Below are positions 14,901-29,000 of a DNA stretch of 64,000 nt, in pieces. How positions within the stretch are numbered: position 1 is the first letter of the stretch; every line of letters begins with the position of its first letter. The stretch is taken from positions 150,318,447-150,382,446 of the forward strand of contig CANTUZ010000001.1 in assembly GCA_947846985.1 (NCBI GenBank), written 5' to 3'. The DNA comes from Fratercula arctica (lineage: Eukaryota > Chordata > Aves > Charadriiformes > Alcidae). Below the pieces are notes generated by a model that saw only the letters and a list, made by a program, of their open reading frames with translations, was not told the DNA's origin and did not search any database. Made by a program: the position numbers and the translations under genes.

Positions 14901-17608
14901 CAAAAGTCACCTCACTGTCTAATTAACATATAAGTCGTATTTTAACACCTACAGAATTTTCATGCATATTCATTTGTAGAAATAAAGTCATATGGACTTT
15001 TCAGGTCAAGGAACTTGCATTCAGTACAGATTTGTTCAGTATTTATCACAAACTGGAACATATTTCTGGTTAGGCGTGGGTGTTGTGTTGTAATAGAAGT
15101 GCTAAATAATAATGATTATACATTTTGCAAGTGCAAATACTTGTATGTGCAAATCTAGGTTTTTGCATGCTCTAATAAGGTGGTTTTCAAATTTTGCAGG
15201 CACATTTACGGATCTCTGAAAAATTTGACATTTTCAGCAGGAGGAGAACTCTACTACTGAGTTCTAAAATAGCTACTCTTCTTTTAAATGTTTACACACT
15301 TTAAAAATATAGTAAAATGATTTCAGATGTATAAAGCTTGTTAAATTAATGGAGTGTAATAAAAAGTTAGTACATACAAAAGTTTATAGGATACAAGCAG
15401 TTAATTGATTAAAAAGACGTAGCAAAATAATCTTGGAAATAGACTATCATGTATTTGTTGTGCATCATCGTGTTAAAAACTTTCAAAAGGATTACATTGA
15501 AGCCAATTGAAAAAACTGAGAAATCAGAGAAATGGACGGAACAAATAAGTCTTTTTTGGAAACTTAAAGTTTTCTTAGTATTGCTCGAAAAATGCATCCA
15601 TAGAAAGAAATTCGGAAGAAATTCCCTTGGAAAAAATCAATCCAACAAAACCAGTTCTTATCTGCTCAAAATTTTCTTCAAAAATATTGAATGCTGTTGT
15701 GATTCTTTAAGAAAAATGTATAGTTTTGTTACTTAAACATAAGAAGTCAGAACAATTCTGTATATTGAAGAAGAAACTTTGCAGGGGAACTTTTCTCCTG
15801 ATATACTAAGTTTTGGTTTATCTTACTGGTTCTGGCCACTTTCTCTGTCCCTGACCAATATACATACCTCTGAGATACGTATATTGCTCTTTTAGTGCTT
15901 GCTAGAAGCAAAAAAACAGGATTACTGATTTCTGAATGTCTGATGATCGTAAGGGACTGCGGAGAAGGGAAATTATTTCCTTCACACTCTTTGTAGAATG
16001 AAAATGAGCGATGTAGCTATCCTACAGCTTTTGGTCAAGACCCCACAGGTTTCATAGCACTACTTTTTTAAGGCCAGGAGTCAGCTTTCAGCACTGCAGA
16101 CAAAAGTTAGGGTCAAGTCTCTACCGCTTGAACAGAAGCCCAACATAGATAAAAGATGGTGGGAAAAGAGATGGTTCCTTGCTGTGAGAGTGAGGGGAAA
16201 GGCCATATCGGCAGAAGTATACAATACAGCGATCTAAAGCTGAGATACGTGACCTACATCTTATTGAGCATATGCTCACCTACGCTACTGTCTGCAGTGC
16301 CACTAGAATCCTAAATCTACCTGTGGTTTAGGGTCCTACTTAACATTTTGCATAGACCTGATAACAATTTTATGGTTGCTTAGAGCAAATCTAATGGTCC
16401 CTGAAAACTTATTTAGTGTGGGGAAGGGAAACAGTTGCTTGAAAACAATATTTACCCAAAAGACTAGAATGGCTCATTAGATACATTTGTATGTGGGCTT
16501 TTTCACTTTTCAGTGCGTTATTGAAAATAAATACAAAAATTTAACAGCTCCCCTGGAACCACTTAATCCATCATGTACTTTCTCTGTACAGTTCTGTGGT
16601 TTACTGTTGTGAAAATATAAAAAAGCTCTGCAGTGCAAAATACAATTCTTTTTAAGTACTGCTACTGTTTCTGGCAAATCTTTTCAATAAAATAACTCTG
16701 GCATTTAGGAATGTGATTTTTCCAAACTGTTGTAAAATTACTACAATATATTTTACACCAACCATTTGCCAGATTGGATTTTGCTCAAATTAGGCTAATG
16801 TTTGTGATCTGGCAGAAATGTGGATAAGCAACAAAAAACCCATTCAGGATGGAAGCAGGGAGTTTACAACTTCTACAAATTAAAATATTTTATATTTCTT
16901 CATTAAGAGGTTAATAAAGAAACATATTCATTGATTAAAACTGTGCTAGGCTTTTATTTGGTGCTTCTGTGAGTACGCTCAGAGAGTAACTTGTGAAGCA
17001 GGCTCTAAAGCCAATGGGTTGGTTATACCAAATATATACCCTATTTTCTGAGATAGTTAAGCAAGCAGTGGAAAAAAAATTAATCTTTTGTATTAACTCT
17101 ATTAATCACTGATAAGGGGCTCAAAATAATTAATTAGGGAATAATTTTTGAAGTTAGATGTCCTGATAATTTTGCAGCCTGATTTTATGCTAGATGCAGA
17201 GCACCCATAAATCAAGTTTAGACACAGAAGTCATTCACTATTGTTATTAACAATACCAAAAATAACACAACAAAAGGGCACAAACTGAGCTATTATTCCT
17301 TTGGTGTTTGACAACAATTTAAATTGAAGAAAACAAATCTCGAAATACCTTTCTACTTATGATGAAACATACAGGATACTCATAGAGAACAAAAAAATAG
17401 TTAAAAATATGTTGCTCATTGCTGAACACTTATGCTACATTTGATCGTGAAATTCTTAGCTTTTTGGATATTAGGTGCAAAAAAGTGCAAAGAATATTTA
17501 GTTAACTGTTACAGTACCACATTACAAAAAGTATTTTCTAGGCCACAAAGGCCACTGATGATATAATTTCTATTAAGATAACTGTATACACAAAATAGGT
17601 TTTCAATC

Positions 17609-17646
17609 TCCACATATATATATATATCTATATATATATATATATC
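17609..17646. repeat. (TA)n microsatellite with one C interruption
   Basis: Alternating TA on both sides of a central tctata step, downstream of SYT10. It can form a cruciform. Nothing else is seen around it. Confidence 0.85.
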
Positions 17647-17959
17647 TGTTTCTGTATCAACCTTGCAAAATCATGATGTAGATGATCTAGGCCACAGAAT
17701 CTCATGATGATAACAATGATGGGAGGAAAAAAACCCCACAGAGGAGAGCTTGTTCTCCAATTTAAAAAATTACTCACCCAGAGCAAATGGAGGAATGAAA
17801 TTCTGCAAGGCTGATCTGTATTTATGGTGATGAAAATACAATCTTAGGCAGGGAGGATCAGTGTTTGGCATTACCAACCCTCTCTGGGAAAAACTGTTTC
17901 TGTCTAGAGGCCGTAAATAGCAACCTGGAATGGACATTCAAAAACTTGAGCTGGAGCCT

Positions 17960-18005
17960 TTTCTTTTTTTTTTCTTTTTCCCTTTTTTTTTTTTTTTTTT
18001 TTTTT
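17960..18005. repeat. T-rich tract with T23 run
   Basis: Mixed T/C followed by 23 uninterrupted T (17983-18005). No adjacent retroposon body was recognised on either side. Confidence 0.85.
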
Positions 18006-19906
18006 AATTTGCAAAGTATGTCTGAAAGATTTTTTTATTTCTTTGCTCGCTTGCTGTGTTTGTAGGCACAGAAGGCGAGGTATAAAACATGCCTCCTTTT
18101 TTGCCTTAGAAACACCTGTAATGTCAAGACCAGTCTTCCTAAATTTCCTGGAGCAGTTAAGACACTTCAAGGCATATTTGACTGTCTTAGAGATTAGTTA
18201 GCGGAATGGAGGGATCGGACCTTTATAAACATATTCTGTGTCAACCAGCCCAAACTAATCAAGCCAAAACAGTTCTTCAGAAGTCTGTCTAAACTGCCTT
18301 TTCCCTTCATAAATAGATTAATTCTCACAAATTCTTCAATCATCATAAACCAATCTTCCATTGGCATTTTTGTCGTGTATGACACTTTTCTTCTGTAAAA
18401 ATGCTGTTTTGGAAAATACTACCTTCTCAGTTTTCTTTTTACTTTACAAAGATACAAAAAGAGCCACCACCTCAACTTTTTTCTATTTGCAGTTCAGCTT
18501 TCAAAATCTCAGTCCCAATCATGCAGTCTTTGCCATGTTCTTCACAGAAAGAAAAAAACCCAGAAAACAACAAAAAAAAAAGAAAATAACTATCTGACTG
18601 AGGTAAACTGCAGTGTTAAAAAGAGCTAAATCCACAAAATAATGTGTAGTTCTGTTCCAGTTCCTAAAGCAGCTCACTTCAGCCAATAGTTTTTTGCATT
18701 TGCTGTCACTATGTGTTCTAATAAATGAGTTTACTAGTTTATAAAATTGTGACATTTCAATTTCTCTCTCCATATATTGACACAAAACATATCTCAAATT
18801 CATATTTAGCATATAATTTTAGAGGCGTCCAGCCAGGGACCAGAAACTGTTCCACATGAGCTATGCACTTAGTCAAAATAACTTAAAAGAAATCTAATAC
18901 TGTCACATTAAATCAAGAATCAGAAAACCATTGTGCGTAACTGCAGTTTTGGGTCATTTTTTTGAACAGCTAAAATACATTTAATCAATTCCTTTACTTC
19001 AGAGCATTCTCTCATCTACAGTTTGACCTGCGTAAAGACCAAGTAAGGACTGCATGATGCCAGCAGCAAATGGGCTGCTTTGAAGGGGCTGGATGCAACC
19101 TCATCAGGAGACACCTACATCTCTGCGGAGCTGCGTCGACTTCCACACAACTCATTGCAGACACATTAGCTTCCCACAACGATACCCATACATGCACTCT
19201 TCAGTTCCATGCAGAGACATCCAGACTCGCTCTTCATCAGCTGGTGGGTAGCTGAAGCAAAGCAGTCGCAGAGTACAGCCACCTTCCTGGGCGTGCGTGT
19301 CTGGTTGTTTTGCTGGACAGGCTAATGAGTTCCCGTAGGGACAGCCGGCACCTTGGTTGCTAGAAGATTATAACTGCATAGATCCAGTTGTGAGACCTGT
19401 TCCATAAAGGCTGAACTAAAACCCAGTGAAGCCAGTAAGGTCCTTCTCATTGGCTTCAGTGGGCTTTTGATCAGCCCTTCCTCCCTGCCCAAGGAATGAA
19501 CTGATTTTCCAAACAGTCAAAACGTGACAACAGTTGGTTTTTCATGCAACATTCGGTTTGAAGTATTATCTTAAGAAGTCATACAGGATTTAGTGCAATT
19601 TAGAAGAAATTTTCTACATGAGCTATATATGACTATTTGCTCTTTCTCAAAAGAATTAGGCGTTACAAGCTGCAGTGGTTTTGAATTGCTTAAGGGTTTG
19701 TGGTTTTTTTTCTGATTTCTTTGTCTAGGCAAAGATATAGGTCATATCAAAACACTGCTTGGATATGACACTGGATATATGCCAGCAAGAAAACAGGTGA
19801 ATGAATTTGTATGAGGAAGGTTTATATTTGGCTCAAGTCAACTTCATTCATACGTTAAGAAATTATTATAAACTGTAATATAAGACTTAGAATAGGAAAA
19901 ATGTAT

Positions 19907-19912
19907 TTTAAT
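19907..19912 (-). promoter_or_regulatory. Possible proximal polyadenylation signal (ATTAAA)
   Basis: On the minus strand ATTAAA lies about 110 nt past the SYT10 stop, within an AT-rich stretch. It is the common non-canonical variant of the signal. More distal signals on the minus strand (AATAAA complements at 18034-18039 and near 16953) are equally possible, so the true 3' end is unknown. Confidence 0.25.
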
Positions 19913-20020
19913 AAAAAAATATGGATACAGTTTATCTGCGGAAGCCAAACCCTCTTTTTGTGTAGATGTGAGCTACAAGGGAGCTTTGAACACCGAACAC
20001 GATGAATCCACTCCTGTTCC

Positions 20021-20092
20021 CTAGGGCGTAAGCGGTGGTTTTGGTGATGAACAAGATCCCTGGCTATCAAAACTGGTTGCTCGGCCAGGTAA
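20021..20092 (-). CDS. SYT10: SYT10 coding exon 7 (C-terminal tail and stop)
   Basis: The exon is 24 codons long. The acceptor is ttgcag|ttacctggc. It encodes [20 protein letters not shown] then LTP and TAG (20023-20021). The human tail as I recall it ends [20 protein letters not shown] plus STP, so the match is close to exact and is the strongest single sign that this is SYT10 and not SYT3, SYT6 or SYT9. The 3' UTR runs on towards lower coordinates; its end is not fixed. Confidence 0.95.
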   Translation of the reverse strand, partial: LPGRATSFDSQGSCSSPKPPLTP

Positions 20093-23000
20093 CTGCAAGA
20101 AAAGTGTTAGTTTTACAAATGTCATCGTATCTGGATGTGCATCATACTCATTTCAGAGGATAAGAGATTCCCTCAAAAAAGAAGCCAAATCACACACACC
20201 TAGAACCTTTCTGGATCAAAGTTTCCAGCAGAACTAATACTGGAAATAAAATCCCTAAAGTGACAGCCTAAAAATGCCTGTGACTCGTTTCACAGAGTGG
20301 GTTTATTTCACCAATCGTTCAGGGGTGGTACCTCTGTCTCCAAAATTACATAATCCAGAGAGTGCCACAAACCTCTAAAAAGAGGCTTCCCTGCTGCATT
20401 GACTCAGCTTCCTTGCCCTCACACTGTTCTTCAGGTATTTTACGGAAGCCTTGCTGTTGGGCTTTTCCTACCTGTCACTGGACATGCTGTGCAGCCATGT
20501 GCTACACAGTGGGGAAACCAAATGGCCCGTGAAGCCTCAGGCAGCAACTCATTTTTCTGCAGAGCTTGCTTTTGGGAAGGGCTAAACAGTGTGTCCTCTG
20601 TGTCCCCAGCTGGGGCCTGCTGCTTCTTGACGCTTCAATATGAATCTTTCCAACTCCAAAGGTGTGAGCATTTTGCATACAGAAAGCCAATAAGATGTGA
20701 TTCTTGGTTGAAGACGGAGTCCAGGCCCAGAGACGTAGGTATAACCACCCATGCATTTGAATAAGCTTCCAATAAGTGTCTTTTTGAGTAACTCTGATAA
20801 TACCTTTGGTAGCTGCTGGTACGTTGCCTCAATTTAGCCTAATTAGCAGGCCAGTTCCAGATTAATGCTTTAGCAACGTGACCATTCATGCTAAAGATTT
20901 TTGAATAAGAAATGATTGCTTTTGAAATACTTGCAAATGATCTCTTCCAAGTGGACGTAAAGCTCCTTATCATAATCTCTGGCAATTTTAAATGTCTTAA
21001 TTTACTCTTACAATGCCATCAGCGCATCACAGAAAGATTTGAAATGGCACATTTAAGTAATCAATAAATCCATGCACCTCGATTTAGGTTGTGCTAAGGA
21101 TCTGAGGAGCACATAAGTACAAGAGAGTCAAAAACATTCAATATACAGAGAAGAAGAAAATTTCCGTACTTCTTACCTCTACTAGTGGATGCCAGTGAGT
21201 TATTGGTTTACGTGGGTAAGCCAGCATTTCATTCCAATGATCTCTTCCAAGCCCTTCAGCATCAATTCCTGTCCGACATACCCCAATGACCTCATTGTGC
21301 CCTACTCTGAGAATTGCAGAGAGGCAGAATTTTTTTAATAAAAATAGTTTTAATAACCTCTGATGCATAATTCTGTTTAATGGTTTAGTGGAGCACAGAA
21401 TACATGCCCAAAATTTTCACCTTACATATTACAGTTATTAGTTTTAGTGGTACCATAGTAATATTAAGTTCTGTAGTGGTAGCATCAAAAACCTCCAGCC
21501 ACTACCAGCGTGCTTCCAGCAGCTATAAAAATAGCAATGAACACTTAACCCTTGTCATTAAAAGGTTACAACCCAAAAGACACAAGGACAGAAAAAGACC
21601 ATAATACACCAAATGATCTAGAAGGAAAGCATGCTTAAATTTTGTGGGAGAGTAAGGTGAAGGAAAATGGTGGGGAATATATTTCCTGCTATGAATCCTT
21701 CAGACATCATTTCACACTACCTTTCCCAGATTTAACTGTTGTGGTCATTGGAACTTCAGTGAAACATGTGAAAGGCAAGAGACATAGCCGTAACAGGCTA
21801 TACCTTTAATACTTCATACTCCTGGCAGTGCCATAGACTTATTGGGGGACTCCAGAAAGTAATTTTCTGTCCCTTGCCTATATGTGCCTTAGAATAATGT
21901 TTCCTAACTTCCTCTTAGCAAACGCTTTGAAAGGAGCAGCTGAAGAGGACTGAAAGTGTGCAAGTTGCCGTGCTCTTCTCCCTCTAACAGCACCGCAGTG
22001 CCCCTTTCACATCTGACGGAGAAAGTCTTCCTGACAGAAGTTGGAGGACAATCAGAAATCTGATGGCAAGGAAAAACGATCTGAAGGTTCATATTACTAA
22101 AGTAGGTTTTCACTGTTTATTTGCTCTGCAGTCTCAAGAGCTCATTACTAATAGCACTTGAACGAAGCAGACTTGGCTCAGGCACGATTCTGTCAGTCAC
22201 TGTCTAGTTTAACCTGCAGTCCTTGTGCCACTCCGGAGTCTCTTCCTGTCAGTTCTCGGTGAGGACATAGATAATTGAGGCTCAGATTTGTTATTAGCGA
22301 GGGCTGAACCCAAAGGTTACAAAGCTTCTTTATTGAGTCAACCAAAGAATTAATTGTGACTTAATTCAATGAGGTAATTAGAATCTAATTCTTTTTTAGT
22401 CATCTAAATTTTCTTTGATTTCAAATACCTGACATTTAAATAGAAATTAGAGGTATGAGAGCTTTTTTTAAACTGGGAGACATACCCGATTTACAAAGTT
22501 TTTACATAGTCCAGCCACCAGAGAGGGACAGAAATGTATGCCAAGGCTAGTGGCCCGTAAGAAGATTGAGCCACGTTTCCTCCTCATCACAGTTATTTAT
22601 AACACAGATAAAATGGCCTGAGCTCTAAAAGGTGTAGAAGTTTTAAACCCCTTCAGGAAAAGACCCAAAGGCTTTATCTTTTGTGACACTGAACCTAGTT
22701 GAAAGTTCAAGGAGGTAGAAAGCAGTCGCTTGCAATGATCAGGTAACTTCTCACCAAAGATTAATGGTCAGAAAGCAAACTGTGCTTACCGATCGTAATC
22801 CATCACTGCAATGGAGAGGCTGACCTGGTCCACATTCTCTGGAGGGATATCAAAGATGATGGCCTCGTTATAAACGGGATTGAGCGTGTTCTTCTTCGTG
22901 GTCGTTTTCCTCTTTTTCAGTCTTCGACCCTCACACATCAGTGACACTTTGACATATGGATCTGAGTAACAGATAATCAGTTGTGTGCATTTGGACTCAA

Positions 23001-26000
23001 AGGCATTCAGATGTGTAGCATAAGAGCAATATTTTTTTGTTGGAATGTCATATTGATAAGACAAAAAATTACAACAATTTAGTGATGCTGGCAAACAGGC
23101 AAACACTGCTTCCAATATGCTGTCAAGGTACAGGCATTCTGACCAGACATACTGACTGCCAGACCAAAGATAGCCAGTAGATCTGTACAAGGCCTATACC
23201 CATTCTCCCGCTACTTCCATTTCACAATCATGTTAAACACACAAAACCCAAGGAGTTCCTATTTGCCCCTTTCCTGAACAGACTCTGTCTTTTTATTTAA
23301 AAAAGAAGTACATTCACCTGATGCGCCAGTTATATCCATTGCTTTGAGATTCCTACATTTGATGACTGTTAATGTCATTCTCCCAGCAGTAGGCAAATAA
23401 CAAAGGGAAAACATGATCTCACCCAAATCTATGCTCTCCTGAAAAAGAAAAGCAATGATTAGAAATCTGACCATACTGCCAACAATTCAGTTCAGACCAT
23501 GCAGAATTTTAGAATTTCTTTTTTAACATAAGAGACTTCTTTTGCAGCCTCGGGTGCTTTTGAACAGGTCACAAATAATTTTCAGAAATTATTTCCATAA
23601 AGTACAGAAAGAGTATCAACGGGATAATATTTCAGGGATGGGATCTAGAGTTACTAAACTGAGAAATTAAAACAAAAGCAGAGTGAAAACTTTGTGGATT
23701 CCTGATATGTTTGTGTTGAATTCACACAAATGAAAAGGTGCTGAATGTGGAATATCAAGTTCTGCTCTTGAAAAGACTCAAACTCCATCATCCCCAATAG
23801 AAAGAAATCTGGTGGGATATTTTGATCACATACATTTACATGCCTTTTAGCCACTGGAATTTATGTAGGAGATTTATTTCTGCACACACATATGCATATC
23901 CTAAGTGCTTTGAAAAGATGAATGTGCTTGTAAAAGATGCTTGCTTTATTGTTCTTACTGTGCTCTGAGGGGTTGTTCTGATCTAGAAGAAAAGCAAAGC
24001 AAAGGAGCAGCATAAAGGAGTAGCACCTACAGTTTTCCAGGCTCAACAGCAACTTCTTGGAGGATAATATACTTGGAAAGATGGATAAGGGCCATATGGA
24101 TCTTAATAATCTTCACAAAGATATAGTTTCTATGTTGAGAAAACATGCTGTGAATTCATGCAATACGATGTTGCTATCTAGTTCAGATGCTACAACATTT
24201 GAGAAATGTAATCTAAGGAAGAGAGGTTCCATCACTTCTTATTTTTCCTTTTCTCACAGCATTAGCCTAATATTGCAAAGGTTCAGTTGTTGAGATGTTA
24301 GTTATGTTCTAAATTGTTCCTGTTCTTCTAAGACTTTAAATACACCCCCAAAAAAAAGCCTAAAGAAAACTGCGTATTAAGAAAAACTCAGGATTTTTAA
24401 ACACGAGTTTGTAAGGGGCATGTAAGGAAGTCACTTGTGCAAGGCAGCCACTCTCAAGCATGCTCATGCAATCTCAGAGGACTTTTTTTCAAGTACTACT
24501 AAAAAGCTTATTTTTAATGTCTTAGTTTCAATGTTTTATCTGTCAAACCTACAGCTACCCCGAGAGTACAAATTTGTTTGAGAACTGATGGATTTATGGT
24601 ACAGCTGTTTTTGCATCAGAAGGGAAGCATGATATATTTTTAAATGATACATACTAAAATAATGATTGCTGTGTAGATGACAAATACATTGCTTGTAGTT
24701 ATGAGACAGACTGGGGCTTCTTGTTCACATTTTTCAGGTGCTTATATGAACAGTTTTATTGACTTTCTCTGGGTTAATACTCTGTCTAAATTGAAATTGG
24801 TACTTCAGATCTTTCTTGAGTAAAGATGGACTTAATCACATGCTCCAGAGTGTTTTGTTTTGGTTTGGTTTGGTTTGTTTTGGTTTGGTTTGGCTTGGTT
24901 TTTTCCCCTCTGTATTGCAGACTTTAGATTGAAGAATGCAGTTTTAGAATAGCGTTAAATTCTCTGTTGCACTGTTAATAAAATATTGACTTTTTTTTGG
25001 TAGGTTGGTCAATTCACATGTTCAGTTATTTTGTTGGGATTCTGTTCTGAGATTTAATAGATTGATAAGCACATGAACATGCACTGTGGGCAAATTTCAT
25101 CCTTTTCAGGATTTCAGGATTTCAGATTTCTCAGGATTTCAAATGATGTCAAAAAAGTTGACATAGGATAAATACAGCTATTTGACATCTCCTTAGCCCA
25201 GCCCCTTCCTTTGCCGCACCGCACGCAGAATTTTGTACCACAGAGTACATTAACAAACTCACTTTTCTGTAACAGAAAATATAAATAAAACTTGAACAAA
25301 TGAAGTGTAATTCTTTTCACTCATTTGTTACAGTGGCAAATGCTCTGTTATATTTTACGGTTTTTGTCATACCTGAAATCTGTTTTAAGCACAGCTTCTG
25401 CTACTAGCATTACATTCTGAATTCAGAGTCTGATTGTTGTTCCTCATATCCATATCTCAAAAAGATCTCACTCTTTTGTTTGAAAAGTAAATATGGTTCC
25501 CCCACGTCCAGTGCTTCAAAGTTTAAGGTCTATGTTGAGAGAGGTGATGAAGATGAGTTGGATCATTAAACATAGTGGGCAGCTCATAAAAAGGACTAAT
25601 TCTTCCTTCTTCAGAGAGATGACTTGTGTAGGTGAACAGAGAAAAAGTCATTTTTGGAAGATGGGAGTATGAACTTGACTATTCTATTATTTCTTTTTGA
25701 AGAGAAATTGAATAGGCACTTAAAAGTTTGGGTAAGCTCAAATGATAAACAAGAACACAGACAGGACTATTTACCATGACTTAAATACTTTAAAAAAAGC
25801 ATTGCTCAAAATACTTGCAAAACTCCATATGGTGGTTACTCTACCGTATTTTTTTGAAGAGCAGAGAAAAGCATCGGGCTTAACGAAATGGCAACCATTT
25901 GAGGCTTATGCTCACCCTTTTTTCTTTCCTTTCTGAACACTGTGTACTGAAGTTATATTGAAAAAGAGTTTGGAAAGTCCCCTGCAATCAAATCCAGTGG

Positions 26001-29000
26001 TTTTGACCATGTGATGAATGAGCAAGATGCCTTAATGCAAAAAGAAATGTTTGGACAATAAATGAGGGGAATCTATTTGCTCCGCACAGCAAACTGTACA
26101 AAAGGCAGATGTACTGAAGTTATCAGAGCTCTGTAACCAGTGTTACTGACTACTCAGTGTTAAGTGGTAAGGGATGGTTTTAGGATTTGGAAAAGGCTCT
26201 CTACCACTACACTGTTTATGCAGGCATTTTCTGACACCTATGACCTATACCTGGAAAAAACGTGCCTTGTGCTGCCCTGAAATATCTGATTTTCTTGTGG
26301 AACAACACTCAAGTTGCTCTACATGCTATTTCAATAGATAAATTCTGCAGTAGACCAGAATAGATACTATTTCAAGTAAACACTGTTGTCTATATCAAAG
26401 ACATTTATGAGTCACTCATTGTAAAATCAAAGGGTTAGAAATAAAATTAGTAGCGACCCAGCAATACTGTGTAGACACCATTTAACTCACCTCCTGGTGG
26501 ACCGAACTGGCTGTTACAGATTGCCACCACGGACTAGGAGTTCCCATGGTCCTCTGATTGAGTTAAAGTACAAGTTCTTTCAGAATCCTTTAAACAACTC
26601 AATTTTATCTTTTTAATTTAATTTGGTATCAGTTGTGGCAGCTGATTTTTTCTGAAAGTTTTGTAGACAGTGTCTTTTTGGTTAGTAAGGAATACAAAGT
26701 CCTAGCACTTTCACTCAGTTTCTACTCCGAGCATCTGCTGAGATTAGTGGTCTTTCCTCATCCTGGGGTGAACTGACAATATTTTGTTAGGACCTCTACA
26801 AGTCATAGGGCAACTGGGAATTGAGACATTAAAATGCATCATTAAAATAAATATTCTTTGGAAATCAATCACACGGGGTGAATCCAAAGACTTAGGAACT
26901 TTTAGATGTTCTTTTGAAGGATTAAGACTAAAATTACGTATATGTATATGATGCCTCAGAGACTGGGTATTAGGTAAAATGCCTGGGATATCATCATTTC
27001 CCCTCCACACTTTTTTGTTAACTTAAGCACTAAATGTTCTTGAATTCGGAGCTAAAAACACAAGTCCAGACCTAGACGAGTAAAGTAAGGCTCAGCATTT
27101 AAACTTTAGTCTTTGTCTACCACATTGATTATCATGAGTAACATATTTAAATAACATGGATCCTTAAGTATTATTGATTTTAATTGAGATTTAAAAATAG
27201 GATTTAAATTACTTCAGAATCCCAGTGCTCTAGAAAATTCATATTTTTCTCACTTTATAATCACTAGATATTAAGTTCATACAAGTCATCTGACAGGAAC
27301 CCTTCAGTACAAGCCAATCTGAGGAAGCCAAGGCACAGACTGCCCTCAAAAATCACATCTGCATTACAGTTCACCTCAAACAAAACACAACTCAGAAGAC
27401 ACAAGCCTGGACCCAGTGGTTGCCTTTCATGCAAATTTTTAACTGCGCTTCAAATTGTCTTATATGTATCATATAATTGCACATTACTTAGGTAACTCCC
27501 ATGAGATTTTATCTCTTTCCTAGGCCTAATTTGAGTTTTCCTTTTTCTTACTAAATGAAACTTAGATTTCAATTAACAGCTAGCTTTACAGATGCTCATA
27601 ATGACTCCCCCCCCACTAACTTCCAATAACTGGTACAGAAAAACCAGCATCTAGCACAGCTGCACTAATGCAAAAGGAAGCATTTGTTGGTACTGCATAT
27701 CTCTTCTTCATTTATTTCCCTTTTGTGTACACAAGCCATCATACAGAACTAAGGAACTGGAACAGTGGTAAGTGCTATACCAGCTTCAGTTATTTTTATG
27801 GCTCCCGGTTTACCTCACTATCCAATCCATTTTCTGGCACAGCAATGCGAGAACGAATAAGACAAAGAAAACACTGATCTCAAATGCATATGTCAGCTAT
27901 TCAGATGAACTTGGGTTTTTTTATCTACAGAATACAGATTCTTCAAATAGAGTAATTCTTATCCGACACAAGCAACCACACCTGAATGGATGTGCTAATA
28001 ATTTTTTCCGTTAGGTTACCAAGGATCTGTACGCATTCCCTGCTTTATGGGCTTTTGGGAAATCAGTCCAGGGGCTGGCAAAGTTGGATGAAAAAAGGTC
28101 CTTATTCTGTTTTTGTTATCAGACCCAATGGACACCAGTGCTCTCATTTTGACACTTTTGCCTGTAGATGTAGCAGCATTTCTACAGAGGCTGTGCTCCC
28201 TACTCAAAATATGGATAAACGGGAGGCATGTGAGGAGAAGTTTGAAGCCCTTGCAGGGAAGCATTAATTAGCCTGATTGAGTTTTTAGAACAGTTGTTGC
28301 TGGAGAAAGCTTTGCTGTATCTTATTGCAACTAATTTTCCCAGTTGTTTCCATTAAATTCAATAGAAGAGGTAACTTTTAGCTAAGTACCTCCACAAATT
28401 CAGTGAGGAAGTTAGAGGTCCTTCCGTGTTCAGCGTAGTTTCTTCTCACATATCACCACCCATAATTCTGAATTGAACAGGAAAAACTATTAACTGACTA
28501 CACTGACAGCATAAGGACTTCTATAGTCTCCCTCCTGTAATCCAAGAATTTAACCGTTTTCCTATGCTAGCAGAAGTGAAAAGCTTATAGGGAGCTGGTA
28601 TGTGAAATAAGGTGTCATTTTTTGATCACAAATGAACTCTAGGCCATTTTTTTACTGATGTTTGTTTTTTGTTCTTTTTCTGTAGTTTTTCAAGTTTTGC
28701 TATTCAAATAAAGTCTTAAAAGAGCACCTCGCTACAGATTCTTACAATGAGCTATATAAATGTTACTGGAACTAAAAGCTTTATACACTTTCATTGTTAC
28801 TAGTGTGTCATTGATTTCCATGGTTAAGGTAACAAGTATTTGCACAATTAATACTGCATTAGAAACGAAATTTCCTCAAAAAATTCCTTGTTACTTTCAT
28901 TATCATTCAGATCATCATAACAGACAGTAAGTACTCATTTTAATTCTTAATCTCAATTTTAATATCCAGAACTACTTTCCTATTAATTGTAATTTAAATT

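Larger units (their letters stand above)
1..20020. other. Downstream flank of SYT10 with no gene recognised
   Basis: AT-rich sequence. Besides the CR1 tail at 4219-4490 and the simple repeats listed, the open frames here are short, lack resemblance to families I know and show no chain of splice sites. Part of the stretch just below 20021 must be SYT10 3' UTR, of unknown length. Confidence 0.7.
20093..23317 (-). other. SYT10: SYT10 introns 4-6
   Basis: Three short introns: 22962-23317 (356 bp), 21307-22789 (1483 bp) and 20093-21176 (1084 bp). No repeats or other genes were recognised in them. Confidence 0.9.

Noticed and set aside
16088..16108. ttcagcactgcagacaaaag as an RE1/NRSF silencer
   Set aside because: The left half fits but the right half lacks the expected gcgc-type bases.
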